Origin: Clostridium magnum DSM 2767
GTDB taxonomy: Bacteria > Bacillota > Clostridia > Clostridiales > Clostridiaceae
Assembly (NCBI RefSeq): GCF_001623875.1
Contig: NZ_LWAE01000001.1
Coordinates: 1,364,001-1,428,000, forward strand
Length of the DNA: 64,000 nt
Direction: 5' to 3'
In this document: piece by piece, positions 53,583 through 62,145 of the stretch
How the letters are laid out: each line of letters opens with the position of its first letter
Numbering within the stretch: position 1 is the stretch's first letter
Program-made: the position numbers and the translations under genes
The notes under the pieces: model-generated
What the model was told of the DNA's origin: nothing
What the model saw: only the letters and a program-made list of their open reading frames with translations
The model's database searches: none

Positions 53583-54194
53583 TTGGATTTAAAATCTTAT
53601 TTACCACCATTTTTGTTTGATTCAAATATATTTACAGATTTATTTATTCAGTATCAAGCGGAAACAGATAATTTAGAAAGCGACACGCAGGACCTTCTGA
53701 ATCAACTTTTTCCTAATACTGCAACTTGGGGGCTTGTGTTATGGGAGCAGTTGGTAGGTATAACAACAAACACTTCAATTAATATTGAAGTCAGAAGAGT
53801 TAATGTATTAAATAAACTTTCTCAGATATACACTATGACTGCTTCAAATATGACAGATATATTAAAAAAGTTTACAGATGGTCTAGTAAGTTTAATTCAA
53901 AATTATTCAATGTACACTTTTGATATTGATTTTAATGTTAAAAGTAAGGCTGTTAGCTTATTGGATTTACTCCAAACTATTGAAACTATCAAGCCAGCTC
54001 ATTTAGATTATTCTCTTTCAATAAATCTCAATCCAACAGCTAAAGGCGTCTATAATGCAGTATGTCATGTAAGTGGCGAATCAATTAGTTTATATCCTTA
54101 TATTGCAACTAATATTGACGTTACACCTAGTGTCGAACTAGGTATGTATTTTCATAACATAGAAACTTCGACATTATATCCAAAGGAGGAATAA
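53583..54194 (+). CDS. Baseplate/tail protein (XkdU/YmfQ-like, DUF2313)
   Basis: This 203-aa protein (LKSYLPPFLFDSNIFTDLF, ATWGLVLWEQLVGITTN, NVLNKLSQIYTMTASNM, IKPAHLDYSLSIN) is the gpI/DUF2313 wedge protein that connects fibres to the baseplate. TTG start with AGGAGGTGG upstream. Confidence 0.9.
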   Translation: MDLKSYLPPFLFDSNIFTDLFIQYQAETDNLESDTQDLLNQLFPNTATWGLVLWEQLVGITTNTSINIEVRRVNVLNKLSQIYTMTASNMTDILKKFTDGLVSLIQNYSMYTFDIDFNVKSKAVSLLDLLQTIETIKPAHLDYSLSINLNPTAKGVYNAVCHVSGESISLYPYIATNIDVTPSVELGMYFHNIETSTLYPKEE

Positions 54195-54198
54195 ATGT

Positions 54199-57100
54199 AT
54201 GGCAGAAAACTTTTATACAATCTTAACTAATACAGGTAAAGCACAAATAGCAAATGCAAGCGCACTAGGAATAAAGGTTAATTTTACTACATTAAAACTA
54301 GGGGATGGTAATGGTGCATATTACAATCCTACAGAAACTCAAACTACTCTTGTGCATGAAGTGTGGAGTGGGAACATAGGTAATATAACAGTAGACTCAA
54401 CCAATGCTAATTGGTTGGTGTTAGAAACAGTTATACCAGCTGATGTAGGCGGCTTTATGATACGTGAGGCAGGTGTATTTGATGACAAGGGAAATCTTTT
54501 AGCTGTAGGTAAGTATCCTGAGACATATAAACCAATTGTGAGCCAGGGAAGTGCTAAAGATCTTAGAATAAGAATTATAATTGAGGTTACAAACACGGCT
54601 GCAGTAACTTTAAAAGTTGACCCAGCAGTTATTCTTGCAACTAAGAAAGAAGTAGGAGATTTAGTTAATCTTGCCACAACAAGTAAAGGAAACTTAGTAG
54701 CAGCTGTAAATGAAAACACATTAAATGCAAAGTCTTTTAAAAGCATAGATTTAAAATATATAGCAAGGTTTTTTACTAACTCTCCTGCAGTAGTGACTGA
54801 TGCTAATGATCCTGTTTATGCTGCTTCAGGATTGACAAATGTTCCTATAGGTGGGGTTTTTAATAATATTAATCCTACTACTAAAAAACTAAGTGATACC
54901 ATTGATCTTCCTGCTACTTGTTGGGCAATTGTATCATTATGCAAGGTCTATGGTTTAGATGCTAACACAGAGATAAAGTCTATTATAGAAAAATGTGCTG
55001 ATTTTATAGCGAATAACTTACAAGATGGTAGTTTTTATGGTGCCAACTTTAAGTATATACCTAATGGCTTTACTCATTCCAATGGAACATGGGCAGGAAC
55101 AGGTTGGGGATACCATGTCAGAGTACAATATCAAGCTATATGGGCATTGTTAGAAGCATATAAAATATCACCTAAGTTAATATATAAAACTGCTATTGAA
55201 GAATTATTAGATCAGGCTGCAGTGTGGCAACAAAATATATCTACAAGAATAACCAATGGTGAAATAGCGGGATATATGAACGGGGCTGTTTATAACACTA
55301 TATCAAATACAGAGGGTAGTTTTGCTCCAGAATGGACAAGTTTTTCAAATACAAGCATTGATGTTATTTATAAAGCTATAACGAATTACGTAACTTTATT
55401 TGGAAATGCTCAAAGATCTGATATAGAAGGCATTAGCTACTATCCTCAAAGTATATTAAATAATCACAAAAATTGGTTTATAGATTGTTATAATAATCAT
55501 GGTATGAGAAGAACTACAGGACACAATATGTTATACAGCTTCTATAAATATGATGCTGAGACTGGACCTTTTGTAAATGGTGTAGCTAATCCAACAGCAA
55601 TGAACTGGGATTGGATAGAAGGTGGTTGGAGTACAGAAACATGGTTTACTGGTGATTTGCAATTATGGGCAATAAAAGGTATGGCATATTGCGGATTTAC
55701 AGATCAAGTTAAGTCATTGCTAGATAGATTTTATCAATTAAGAGTTACTACAAATGATGAAAGAATATTATTTTATGATAGATATACAAAAGATGGTGGG
55801 CATTTAGCTGATGACCAAAGTATCTCTACTGTTTTTACAGCTTTATACATGAACTGTAGAGAACTTATAAATGACACATCGTATTCCCAAGCTTGTTTTG
55901 ATACAGTATATTTAAAGCAGATTAAGAGCATAGATGTATTAATTGATGGTGGATATAATTGGGATGCAACTGATGAAGAATCCCTACTTGAAACAAAGTC
56001 CTTAGGTGAAATAGTATATGCTCCAATAGAGAAATATGCCTCTAGTTCAAGCATACAAGATATATTGCAGGATAACATTAATATGTTCCATGAAACTGTA
56101 AAAAATACAGGAAATTTAGCTCTGTTAAATACAGTAAATAAGGAAAATTTAGTTGCTGCTATCAATGAAAATACGTCGTCTTTGGCTGAAAAGGCGGCTC
56201 AAAAAGATATTGATAATGCGATTTTAGTAAAAAAAGAAGTTTATGTGGCTCGTCACAAATATATACGACAAAAATTTTTAATGAAACAACCATCGATTAA
56301 GGCTTACATTACAGGCGATAGCATTGGAGCAGGTAATGGTTCAAGTGAATACGGAAAAACATGGTTTTATCGTTTAAGTCAAAAGGTAAGAGATGTTGTA
56401 GCATTGGGTCAACCAATGACTGGATTCAATCCTCTATGCGTGGCGGTAGGAAGTCAAGATATACGAAGTGTTATTCCAAACGTTGGGATGATTACTGGTA
56501 AAGATTTAACATCAAAATCATTAAACACTACACCATTTACTTATGATTATTGGTTTATTTGTACAGGAAGAAATGATGCAAATAATAATCATGTCGATAT
56601 TAAGTTATTTGAAAACCTATATCGACTAGCTGTAAGAATGGGAATACGTAATGGAATAGATGTCTTTTGCATGACGGAACAACCAATGATTGATATGGTT
56701 ACAGGTGAAATAATGGAGACAGAAAAAGATTACTACAACTTGTATGCTGATGTAATTAGAAGAGTTGCAGTAGAAGAAGGGGCAAGTTTAATAGATGTAA
56801 ATAAACATTGGTATGACTTAAAAGAACAGGGAATTGATTTAAAACTATACACAGCAGATGGAACGCACCCAAATGATACAGGTAATGAGAAAATGGCAAA
56901 CTTATGTCGTGATTGTCTATTAGCAACTCCAACTGTAACTAATGAAAATATATATAAAGATGGAAAAGTTGTTAAAACTTTGTTTGAACCTAATCTTGCT
57001 TATAATGTAGCTACTGTAACAGGTATCGGAAATTCGAGAAAAACTTATTTAGGTCTTGATGAAGCGATTGTGTTAAACGATGGAGAAAGTGCTCAATTTT

Positions 57101-57870
57101 ATGTTGGCGATATTGCAGTTGATTATGTTTTTGTTGCTGGATTAATGAAAGCTTCGACAGGTACAATTACGGTTCAAACTCCTACTGGATATAATGCACT
57201 TACGAGCGTTGCTTTTGGTGATGATTTAGGGACAAACGCACAAAAAACATTACTTTATAAATCAAATGAAGTAAATATGGCAACGCGTGATATTAAAATA
57301 ACTGCTATTGGTGGAACTGCTTATATCACTTGTATTTCAGTAGTTGGAAATCAAAAAATATCCGAACATACAGAAGTGAATGGGGTATTTACTGGAACAT
57401 GGACTAGAACAGAAGTTGCTCCTAGCATGTGGACTTATAAGACAAATGTAGCTGATGATACGATAGAAATTGATTGGATAGGCGAAGAAATTAACATAGA
57501 ATTTTGTTTACATCCCAATGGTGGTGATAGTGAAATTACAACAGATGGATTATATACAAGTACTACAAATATGTATGCAACCTATAATGGCTATTTCTTT
57601 AAAAATCCACATCGTAATCAAAAATTAATGAATACACAACATAAAACTGTTATTAAAGCCAAAACCGATAGTGGTGGACGAACAGGCGTTTATGTAAAGG
57701 GGGTACGTGTTTTTTCATCATATAACAAAAATGGCTATATTATCCCATTAAAAGATAGAATAAAGGGATTTATTACACAACCTTATACAGCAGTTAAAAA
57801 CGGAACAGTAGTTGATAACGTGATAACAAGTGCTACTGATGTACTTGCAGAGATTGTTTCTTTGGATTAA
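54199..57870 (+). CDS. Multi-domain tail fibre with SGNH hydrolase domain
   Basis: This 1223-aa protein has an N-terminal DUF3751 tail-collar fibre domain (residues about 1-155). A six-hairpin-like alpha/alpha domain (about 180-620) follows, then an SGNH esterase domain with GDSIG (from residue 706), GRNDANN (about 789) and DGTHPND (about 886-892), and a beta-rich C-terminus. The alpha/alpha domain lies between two copies of a hinge motif (NLVAAVNENT, about 164; NLVAAINENT, about 645). It probably binds and trims a cell-surface glycan. CGN arginine codons are frequent after about 56240 but rare before, suggesting that the 3' part was acquired. Confidence 0.88.
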   Translation: MAENFYTILTNTGKAQIANASALGIKVNFTTLKLGDGNGAYYNPTETQTTLVHEVWSGNIGNITVDSTNANWLVLETVIPADVGGFMIREAGVFDDKGNLLAVGKYPETYKPIVSQGSAKDLRIRIIIEVTNTAAVTLKVDPAVILATKKEVGDLVNLATTSKGNLVAAVNENTLNAKSFKSIDLKYIARFFTNSPAVVTDANDPVYAASGLTNVPIGGVFNNINPTTKKLSDTIDLPATCWAIVSLCKVYGLDANTEIKSIIEKCADFIANNLQDGSFYGANFKYIPNGFTHSNGTWAGTGWGYHVRVQYQAIWALLEAYKISPKLIYKTAIEELLDQAAVWQQNISTRITNGEIAGYMNGAVYNTISNTEGSFAPEWTSFSNTSIDVIYKAITNYVTLFGNAQRSDIEGISYYPQSILNNHKNWFIDCYNNHGMRRTTGHNMLYSFYKYDAETGPFVNGVANPTAMNWDWIEGGWSTETWFTGDLQLWAIKGMAYCGFTDQVKSLLDRFYQLRVTTNDERILFYDRYTKDGGHLADDQSISTVFTALYMNCRELINDTSYSQACFDTVYLKQIKSIDVLIDGGYNWDATDEESLLETKSLGEIVYAPIEKYASSSSIQDILQDNINMFHETVKNTGNLALLNTVNKENLVAAINENTSSLAEKAAQKDIDNAILVKKEVYVARHKYIRQKFLMKQPSIKAYITGDSIGAGNGSSEYGKTWFYRLSQKVRDVVALGQPMTGFNPLCVAVGSQDIRSVIPNVGMITGKDLTSKSLNTTPFTYDYWFICTGRNDANNNHVDIKLFENLYRLAVRMGIRNGIDVFCMTEQPMIDMVTGEIMETEKDYYNLYADVIRRVAVEEGASLIDVNKHWYDLKEQGIDLKLYTADGTHPNDTGNEKMANLCRDCLLATPTVTNENIYKDGKVVKTLFEPNLAYNVATVTGIGNSRKTYLGLDEAIVLNDGESAQFYVGDIAVDYVFVAGLMKASTGTITVQTPTGYNALTSVAFGDDLGTNAQKTLLYKSNEVNMATRDIKITAIGGTAYITCISVVGNQKISEHTEVNGVFTGTWTRTEVAPSMWTYKTNVADDTIEIDWIGEEINIEFCLHPNGGDSEITTDGLYTSTTNMYATYNGYFFKNPHRNQKLMNTQHKTVIKAKTDSGGRTGVYVKGVRVFSSYNKNGYIIPLKDRIKGFITQPYTAVKNGTVVDNVITSATDVLAEIVSLD

Positions 57871-57927
57871 TTGTCGCTTTTGAAAAATATTATAAATATA
57901 TCGTAAAAATTGAATATAGTGATTTTT

Positions 57928-57962
57928 AAGAGTTTGGATAGTCAAGTCCAGGCTCTTTTTTA
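57928..57962 (+). terminator. Terminator after the tail fibre gene
   Basis: AAGAGTTTGGA (57928-57938) pairs with TCCAGGCTCTT (57947-57957) with two G-U pairs, then a T-run. It ends the structural operon before the lysis genes. Confidence 0.88.
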
Positions 57963-57984
57963 ACACATAAAATGGAGGTGCTTT

Positions 57985-58233
57985 ATGGCATATGATGAAA
58001 AACTATGTAATGAAAAACACAAAACCATAGATGAAAAACTAGAAGATCATGAAATTAGACTTAATAATCATTCGGAACGTTTAAAAGTGCTTGAGCAAGA
58101 CAGCAGAGAACATAAAACAGATATAAAAAATTTGATTAAAAAAATGGATGATTTTATATCCACAATAAAATGGGGACTTGGCATATTTGTTACAGTCTCT
58201 ATTTTTGTTATGGGAATATTATTAAAAAAATAA
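57985..58233 (+). CDS. XhlA-like hemolysin/holin-associated protein
   Basis: This 82-aa protein has an N-terminal charged coiled coil (KTIDEKLEDHEIRLNNHSERL) and one C-terminal membrane segment (about residues 60-80, followed by KK). XhlA works with the holin in PBSX lysis. GGAGGTG ribosome site. The lysin gene follows. Confidence 0.88.
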   Translation: MAYDEKLCNEKHKTIDEKLEDHEIRLNNHSERLKVLEQDSREHKTDIKNLIKKMDDFISTIKWGLGIFVTVSIFVMGILLKK

Positions 58234-58247
58234 AGGGGATGGTTTTA

Positions 58248-59171
58248 ATGAAAGGTATAGACGTTTCAAATAATCAAGGAGCTATTGACTTTCAACAGGT
58301 AAAGAATGCAGAAGTAGAAATAGTTTATATAAAAGCTAGTGAGGGGTTAAGCTTTATTGACCCTTACTTAAAAGTTAACTATGAAACTGCGAAGTTAGCA
58401 GGGCTAAAAGTAGGATTCTACCACTTTTTAAGACATAATGATCCTGTAGCTGAGGCACAACATTTTTTACAAGCTGTAGAAGGCCTAAATGCAGATTGTT
58501 TATATATCTGTGATATAGAAGGTGATAACTGGAGCATATCTGAAGCAAGTAATGCAGTAAGACAGTTTGCAGATTACTTATTAGGACAAGGTAAGAAAGT
58601 TGGAATATACACAGGAGATTATTTTTATAGAGACAATTTAAGCAGCTCTGTTAAAGACTTACCTTTATGGGTTGCAAATTATGGTGCAAGTAAGCCAATG
58701 ACATCTAATTATGCTGGACATCAATATTCAGAATGCGGAAGTATACCTGGTATACATACCAACGTTGATTTAAATAACTTTAGTGAAGCAATACTAGTAA
58801 ACAACTATAATAATATACTACTTGAAAATGTAAAGGACCCGAATAGAATACAGCTTATTAAAGCCCTACAATGGGACCTTAACTGTGACTATAATGCCAA
58901 GCTTAAGCATGTAGACGGAAATAAGTGGCAGGAGACACTAGATGCTCTGAATGGTATTAAAAGTATTATAGTAAAAGGACATAAATCTAAGGTTGTGTTA
59001 TGGATGCAGCAAAGACTTGTCAAGTGGGGATATTTAAAGAAAGGCTCTTATATAGATATGGTTTATGATGAACCTACGTTCCAGGCAATAACCAATCTGC
59101 AAAAGAACTGGGGAAGGCCTACTAGTGGAATTTTGACATTAGAAACATGGAATATATTCTTAAATAACTAG
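58248..59171 (+). CDS. GH25 endolysin (N-acetylmuramidase)
   Basis: This 307-aa enzyme has a glycosyl hydrolase 25 domain (GIDVSNNQGAIDFQQVK at residue 3; catalytic DIE, Asp-89 and Glu-91; residues about 1-195). Its C-terminal part includes a peptidoglycan-binding-like repeat (VVLWMQQRLVKWGYLKKG...TSGILTLETWNIF). It has no signal peptide and so needs a holin. ATG at 58248 with AAGGGG 9 nt upstream is preferred; longer upstream starts overlap the XhlA gene out of keeping with the family start. Confidence 0.95.
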   Translation: MKGIDVSNNQGAIDFQQVKNAEVEIVYIKASEGLSFIDPYLKVNYETAKLAGLKVGFYHFLRHNDPVAEAQHFLQAVEGLNADCLYICDIEGDNWSISEASNAVRQFADYLLGQGKKVGIYTGDYFYRDNLSSSVKDLPLWVANYGASKPMTSNYAGHQYSECGSIPGIHTNVDLNNFSEAILVNNYNNILLENVKDPNRIQLIKALQWDLNCDYNAKLKHVDGNKWQETLDALNGIKSIIVKGHKSKVVLWMQQRLVKWGYLKKGSYIDMVYDEPTFQAITNLQKNWGRPTSGILTLETWNIFLNN

Positions 59172-59182
59172 GAGGAATTATT

Positions 59183-59422
59183 ATGTTAAAAGAGTTCTTA
59201 CAAATTAAAAAAATCATAGCATTATTGCTTACTATAGTGTTTTGCTACTTGGCCATTGTAAATAAAGTTACCTCAGAGCAGTACCTAACAGTATTTTCTT
59301 TGGTAATAGCATTCTACTTCGGCCAGTCTACTGCAAGACAGGCAGTTAAGGAAACTACAGCTACTAATCCAGAAGTGCCAAAGGTCATTGATCCAGTAAA
59401 CATAACAAATGATATGAAGTAA
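59183..59422 (+). CDS. Small membrane protein, holin candidate
   Basis: This 79-aa protein has two hydrophobic segments (about residues 9-27 and 33-50) and a hydrophilic tail with Pro and Asp. Its place 11 bp after the lysin gene and its size fit a class II-type holin. AGGAGGAA ribosome site. A terminator follows. Confidence 0.78.
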   Translation: MLKEFLQIKKIIALLLTIVFCYLAIVNKVTSEQYLTVFSLVIAFYFGQSTARQAVKETTATNPEVPKVIDPVNITNDMK

Positions 59423-59427
59423 TTTTA

Positions 59428-59459
59428 ACCCTAGGTGTAAAAGCCTAGGGTGTTTTTTT
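59428..59459. terminator. Terminator of the lysis operon, convergent border
   Basis: ACCCTAGG (59428-59435) pairs with CCTAGGGT (59444-59451) over 8 nt, then seven T. It also lies just past the stop of the minus-strand gene at 59458-59916, where a weaker A-rich run could serve the other direction. Confidence 0.92.
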
Positions 59460-59916
59460 ATTCTAACTCAGGATACGTAAGTATTTTATGGAATCCGTCT
59501 TTTTGCCATGATCTACTATACTCATCTCTGTATATCTTTGGATACTTATCTTCTCCAGCTCCTTGTAAGCATACCTCGTCACTCTTGCGATAAGCTTCAA
59601 ATTTCTCCCACAAGCTATTATCTTTTTTATATACAACATAGCTGTACATAATACGAAAACCAACACAACTGATAATAGGAAAGTCTTTTGGTTTATAATG
59701 AATACAAAAGTATAAAGTTGAATTATATTCTTCAGTATCTAAGATATTAGTACAAAACTCATAGTGTAAAATCGGATCATAAACCTCTCCTCCATACTCA
59801 TTCATTAAATAATCCTTTATCTTTTTAAAATATAAGTGGTTACTTATATAGTGTTTTTGTTCATCAGTCCAGATTTTCAAACCTTCTATTTTTTTAGCTA
59901 GATTCTCATCAAACAT
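59458..59916 (-). CDS. Hypothetical accessory protein (152 aa)
   Basis: This 152-aa protein is aromatic-rich and probably soluble (EGLKIWTDEQKHYISNHL, LYFCIHYKPKDFP, SWQKDGFHKILTYPELE). AAAGGAGTAA ribosome site before ATG. It is co-oriented with the small ribbon-helix-helix-like gene to its right. No family is recognised; it is a candidate lysogenic-conversion or toxin-like cargo gene. Confidence 0.65.
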   Translation of the reverse strand: MFDENLAKKIEGLKIWTDEQKHYISNHLYFKKIKDYLMNEYGGEVYDPILHYEFCTNILDTEEYNSTLYFCIHYKPKDFPIISCVGFRIMYSYVVYKKDNSLWEKFEAYRKSDEVCLQGAGEDKYPKIYRDEYSRSWQKDGFHKILTYPELE

Positions 59917-59993
59917 TTTTAATTACTCCTTTCATATTCCACTGGAGTATGCTATTATATTTTTTAGCAACTCCTTATTTGTATTGTTGTGTT

Positions 59994-60034
59994 AAGAGGA
60001 AGTTTATTCACTTGCCGGTGGGGAACTTCCTCTT
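59994..60034. terminator. Hairpin between the two minus-strand accessory genes
   Basis: AAGAGGAAGTT (59994-60004) and AACTTCCTCTT (60024-60034) form a perfect 11-bp stem with a 19-nt loop, overlapping the stop codon of the 52-aa gene. The T-run is weak in the minus direction, so it may attenuate rather than end transcription into the 152-aa gene. Confidence 0.6.
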
Positions 60035-60191
60035 ATTTTGCCTTTTTCTTTTCAGCTTCAATTATTGTTCGTCTTTTCATTTCCTTATACCATGCGGCTC
60101 TGTCACTGTAGTTTAGTATTTTTAAAGCTTCATCAAGTTTTTTTAATTCCTCTTCTGTATCTCTTACTTGAAATCTAGGATTAACTGCCAT
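60033..60191 (-). CDS. Small Arc/RHH-like regulator (52 aa)
   Basis: This 52-aa protein begins MAVNPRFQVRDTEEELKKLDEAL, a beta strand followed by two helices, as in ribbon-helix-helix DNA-binding proteins or antitoxins. GGAG ribosome site before the ATG at 60191; an upstream in-frame ATG at 60251 falls inside the promoter and is rejected. Its promoter contains a perfect palindrome, so autoregulation is likely. Confidence 0.7.
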   Translation of the reverse strand: MAVNPRFQVRDTEEELKKLDEALKILNYSDRAAWYKEMKRRTIIEAEKKKAK

Positions 60192-60218
60192 GCTATTTTC
60201 TCCTTTCGTTATCTCTAA

Positions 60219-60251
60219 TATAATTGTACTCCGTATGGAGTACAAAGTCAA
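60219..60251 (-). promoter_or_regulatory. Promoter with perfect palindromic operator
   Basis: On the minus strand TTGACT (60251-60246), a 17-bp spacer and TACAAT (60228-60223) form a promoter. The palindrome TTGTACTCC GTAT GGAGTACAA (60224-60245) fills the whole spacer and the -10 box, so a bound dimer would block RNA polymerase. Confidence 0.75.
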
Positions 60252-60297
60252 TGTAATTTTGAATTATTTTAAAATATATTCTATATTTACTATTTGC

Positions 60298-60347
60298 TTA
60301 CAAAATGTATATAAATTTGATATAATAAATATAAAATTTATATACAT
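60298..60347 (+). promoter_or_regulatory. Lipoprotein promoter inside a 14-bp inverted repeat
   Basis: TTACAA (60298-60303), a 17-bp spacer and a perfect TATAAT (60321-60326) precede the lipoprotein gene. Perfect 14-bp inverted arms, ATGTATATAAATTT (60305-60318) and AAATTTATATACAT (60334-60347), flank the -10 box. It has the form of a two-site operator that can block or expose the promoter. Confidence 0.75.
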
Positions 60348-60362
60348 AGGGGGATTAAGTTA

Positions 60363-60986
60363 ATGAATAAAATAATAACTGGATTATTAGCAATTATAAT
60401 ACTAGGAGCTACTAGTTTGGCTACAGGTTGTGGCAATGAAAAATCAGCAAATAGTAGCACTACTGCAAGTAGTAATACAGCAGATACTAAAACAAAAGAG
60501 ACTGCGCCAGCACCTAAAGATGATTCAATAAAAGAAGGAATGTATAAAGTGGGTACGGACATACAACCTGGAGAATATGTGGTAACTAGTGATACCTCAG
60601 GTTATGTAGAAGTAACGAAAGATAGCACCGGATCATTGGATAGTATTGTTATGAATGAAAATATACAAGGAAGGGTATATGTAACTATTGCAAGTGGGCA
60701 ATATTTTACAACTAAAAATGCGAAAACATACCCTGCTGATAAGGCTCCTAAGGTAACTCCAACAGATAATAAATTGTCTAGTGGACAATACAAAGTTGGT
60801 GTCGATATTCAACCAGGAGAATATAAAGTTAGATCTTCTAACGGAGGGTATGTTGAGGTATCAAAAAGTAGCAAACATGGAATGGGTGATATAGTCTCAA
60901 ATGATAATTTCACGGGGGACAAATATATAACAATAGCAGCTGGCCAATATATAACAATAAGAAATGGTGATATATTATTGAAATAA
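60363..60986 (+). CDS. Lipoprotein with duplicated beta domain
   Basis: This 207-aa protein has a signal peptide with lipobox LATGC (Cys about 23), a Ser/Thr-rich linker, and two similar domains of about 65 residues. The first starts MYKVGTDIQPGEYVV and the second QYKVGVDIQPGEYKV; both end with a GQY(F/I)T motif. It should be anchored on the outer face of the membrane. It has its own promoter and operator, like a prophage gene expressed in the lysogen. GGGGG ribosome site. Confidence 0.88.
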   Translation: MNKIITGLLAIIILGATSLATGCGNEKSANSSTTASSNTADTKTKETAPAPKDDSIKEGMYKVGTDIQPGEYVVTSDTSGYVEVTKDSTGSLDSIVMNENIQGRVYVTIASGQYFTTKNAKTYPADKAPKVTPTDNKLSSGQYKVGVDIQPGEYKVRSSNGGYVEVSKSSKHGMGDIVSNDNFTGDKYITIAAGQYITIRNGDILLK

Positions 60987-61097
60987 GTAAAAAAAATTCA
61001 AGGGATGCCTATGCATCTCTTAAATTGATTTTAAAGGAACTTGATACCATTTATCGGATATGTACACAAACTAATAATGGGAGGGGATATACATGGG

Positions 61098-61301
61098 GTG
61101 AAAAATAGACTATTAGAGATTAGGTTAAAAATAGGATACAAGAAACAGAAGGATTTTGCGGAATTTTTAGATATAGCTACAAACCAATATAGCAGATATG
61201 AAAATAATTCAGTGCAACCTTCAGTAGAGCAATTATGTAAAATATCTAAAAAACTTAAGTGTACTATGGAAGATTTAATTATTTATGAAGAATCCAATTA
61301 A
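61098..61301 (+). CDS. XRE family regulator (67 aa)
   Basis: This protein is a single HTH_3 domain (IRLKIGYKKQKDFAEFLDIA, QYSRYENNSVQPSVEQLCKI). GTG start at 61098, 11 nt after GGGAGGGG; in-frame upstream codons to 61041 exist but put the ribosome site inside the gene. It may control the adjacent lipoprotein or the 61440 gene through their palindromic sites. Confidence 0.8.
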   Translation: MKNRLLEIRLKIGYKKQKDFAEFLDIATNQYSRYENNSVQPSVEQLCKISKKLKCTMEDLIIYEESN

Positions 61302-61362
61302 TAGGGTTCTTTATTTTTTAAAATAAAAGTACATAATAGTTATTTTTTTATAGTGGACATGC

Positions 61363-61422
61363 ATTAAAATTAAACTTTAATCATAGTATAGAGTATAAAG
61401 CAATTAAAATTAAAGTTTAATC
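61363..61422 (+). promoter_or_regulatory. Operator pair around a promoter for the 61440 gene
   Basis: Two 20-bp direct repeats, 61363-61382 and 61403-61422, are identical at 19 of 20 positions (ATTAAAATTAAA, C or G, TTTAATC) and start exactly 40 bp apart; each is partly palindromic. Between them TTAAAC (61370-61375) and TATAAA (61394-61399) are 18 bp apart, so one repeat covers the -35 box and the other the start point. Confidence 0.65.
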
Positions 61423-61439
61423 TTAAGGAGATGAGAGAA

Positions 61440-61658
61440 ATGGCAGTAGTTAAGGCAGTATCGTTTCAGGAGGATGTACTTAAATACGGACTAGATGTTT
61501 CAAAAGAATTGTTTGGAAGTAACTTCTCTATATTCATCACATTTTTAATCTGCAGTTATAGAAAAAATCAGCCTGAGTTTGACCTAAAAAAAGATGCAGA
61601 GCTAGGGGAAGAATTACAGGAGATGCTAAAAGGGATAAAAAAGAACTTTAAGTATTAA
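61440..61658 (+). CDS. Hypothetical accessory protein (72 aa)
   Basis: This 72-aa helical protein (MAVVKAVSFQEDVLKYGLDV...LKGIKKNFKY) starts 9 nt after AAGGAG. The N-terminal VKAVSFQEDV strand followed by helices may be a ribbon-helix-helix fold. It is preceded by the duplicated operator. The family is not recognised. Confidence 0.65.
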   Translation: MAVVKAVSFQEDVLKYGLDVSKELFGSNFSIFITFLICSYRKNQPEFDLKKDAELGEELQEMLKGIKKNFKY

Positions 61659-61760
61659 TATTAAATCTTAATAAATCACTTCTTTATACAATCATAGTGT
61701 CTTCTGGCACTACAACGATAGGATAGGCGTAAATCGTAAATTAAGCATGGAGGTATTCTT

Positions 61761-61934
61761 ATGAATCTCTATCAACCAATTTTACTTAAGAAGACTAAAA
61801 GCTCAACGTGGGAAAAAGGATGGAAAAGGACAAATGCAAGTGGGGAAACCTTTTTAGAAGAAGATAGGAAAAGAAAAGTAGAACAGGTCTTTAAGTATAA
61901 AGTAAATTGGTTTCGGGAGGTATGTAATGAATAA
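61761..61934 (+). CDS. Small basic protein (57 aa)
   Basis: This 57-aa, Lys/Arg/Trp-rich protein (LLKKTKSSTWEKGWKRTN, RKRKVEQVFKYKVNWF) has a GGAGGTA ribosome site and overlaps the next gene by 8 bp. Its function is unknown. A small hairpin (TAGTGTC/GGCACTA) lies upstream near 61698-61715. Confidence 0.6.
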   Translation: MNLYQPILLKKTKSSTWEKGWKRTNASGETFLEEDRKRKVEQVFKYKVNWFREVCNE

Positions 61935-62145
61935 TTTAGTAAGCGGAATGATATTGGTAGAAAAGACTTATGGAGATTTACATTGGCTAATAGCTACATC
62001 TGAAGGTTGGAAGGCAATAGATACAGGTGCTTGTTGTATTGAATTTGATTCTAATAATTATGAGAAGGCCTATATACCTAAATATTATGGGGACCCGTGG
62101 ACACCATTGGAGGGTACAGAAATAATATTTCAGGAGGTTGAGTAA
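61927..62145 (+). CDS. Hypothetical accessory protein (72 aa)
   Basis: This 72-aa acidic protein (NNLVSGMILVEKTYGDLHWLIATSEGWKAID) reads as a small beta-barrel. GGGAGGT ribosome site. It overlaps its neighbours on both sides, so the three genes 61761-62384 are one unit. No family is recognised. Confidence 0.65.
   Translation: MNNLVSGMILVEKTYGDLHWLIATSEGWKAIDTGACCIEFDSNNYEKAYIPKYYGDPWTPLEGTEIIFQEVE

Noticed and set aside
60192..60251. Longer N-terminus for the 52-aa minus-strand protein
   Set aside because: The extension would be encoded by the promoter and palindromic operator, and the ATG at 60191 has its own GGAG.
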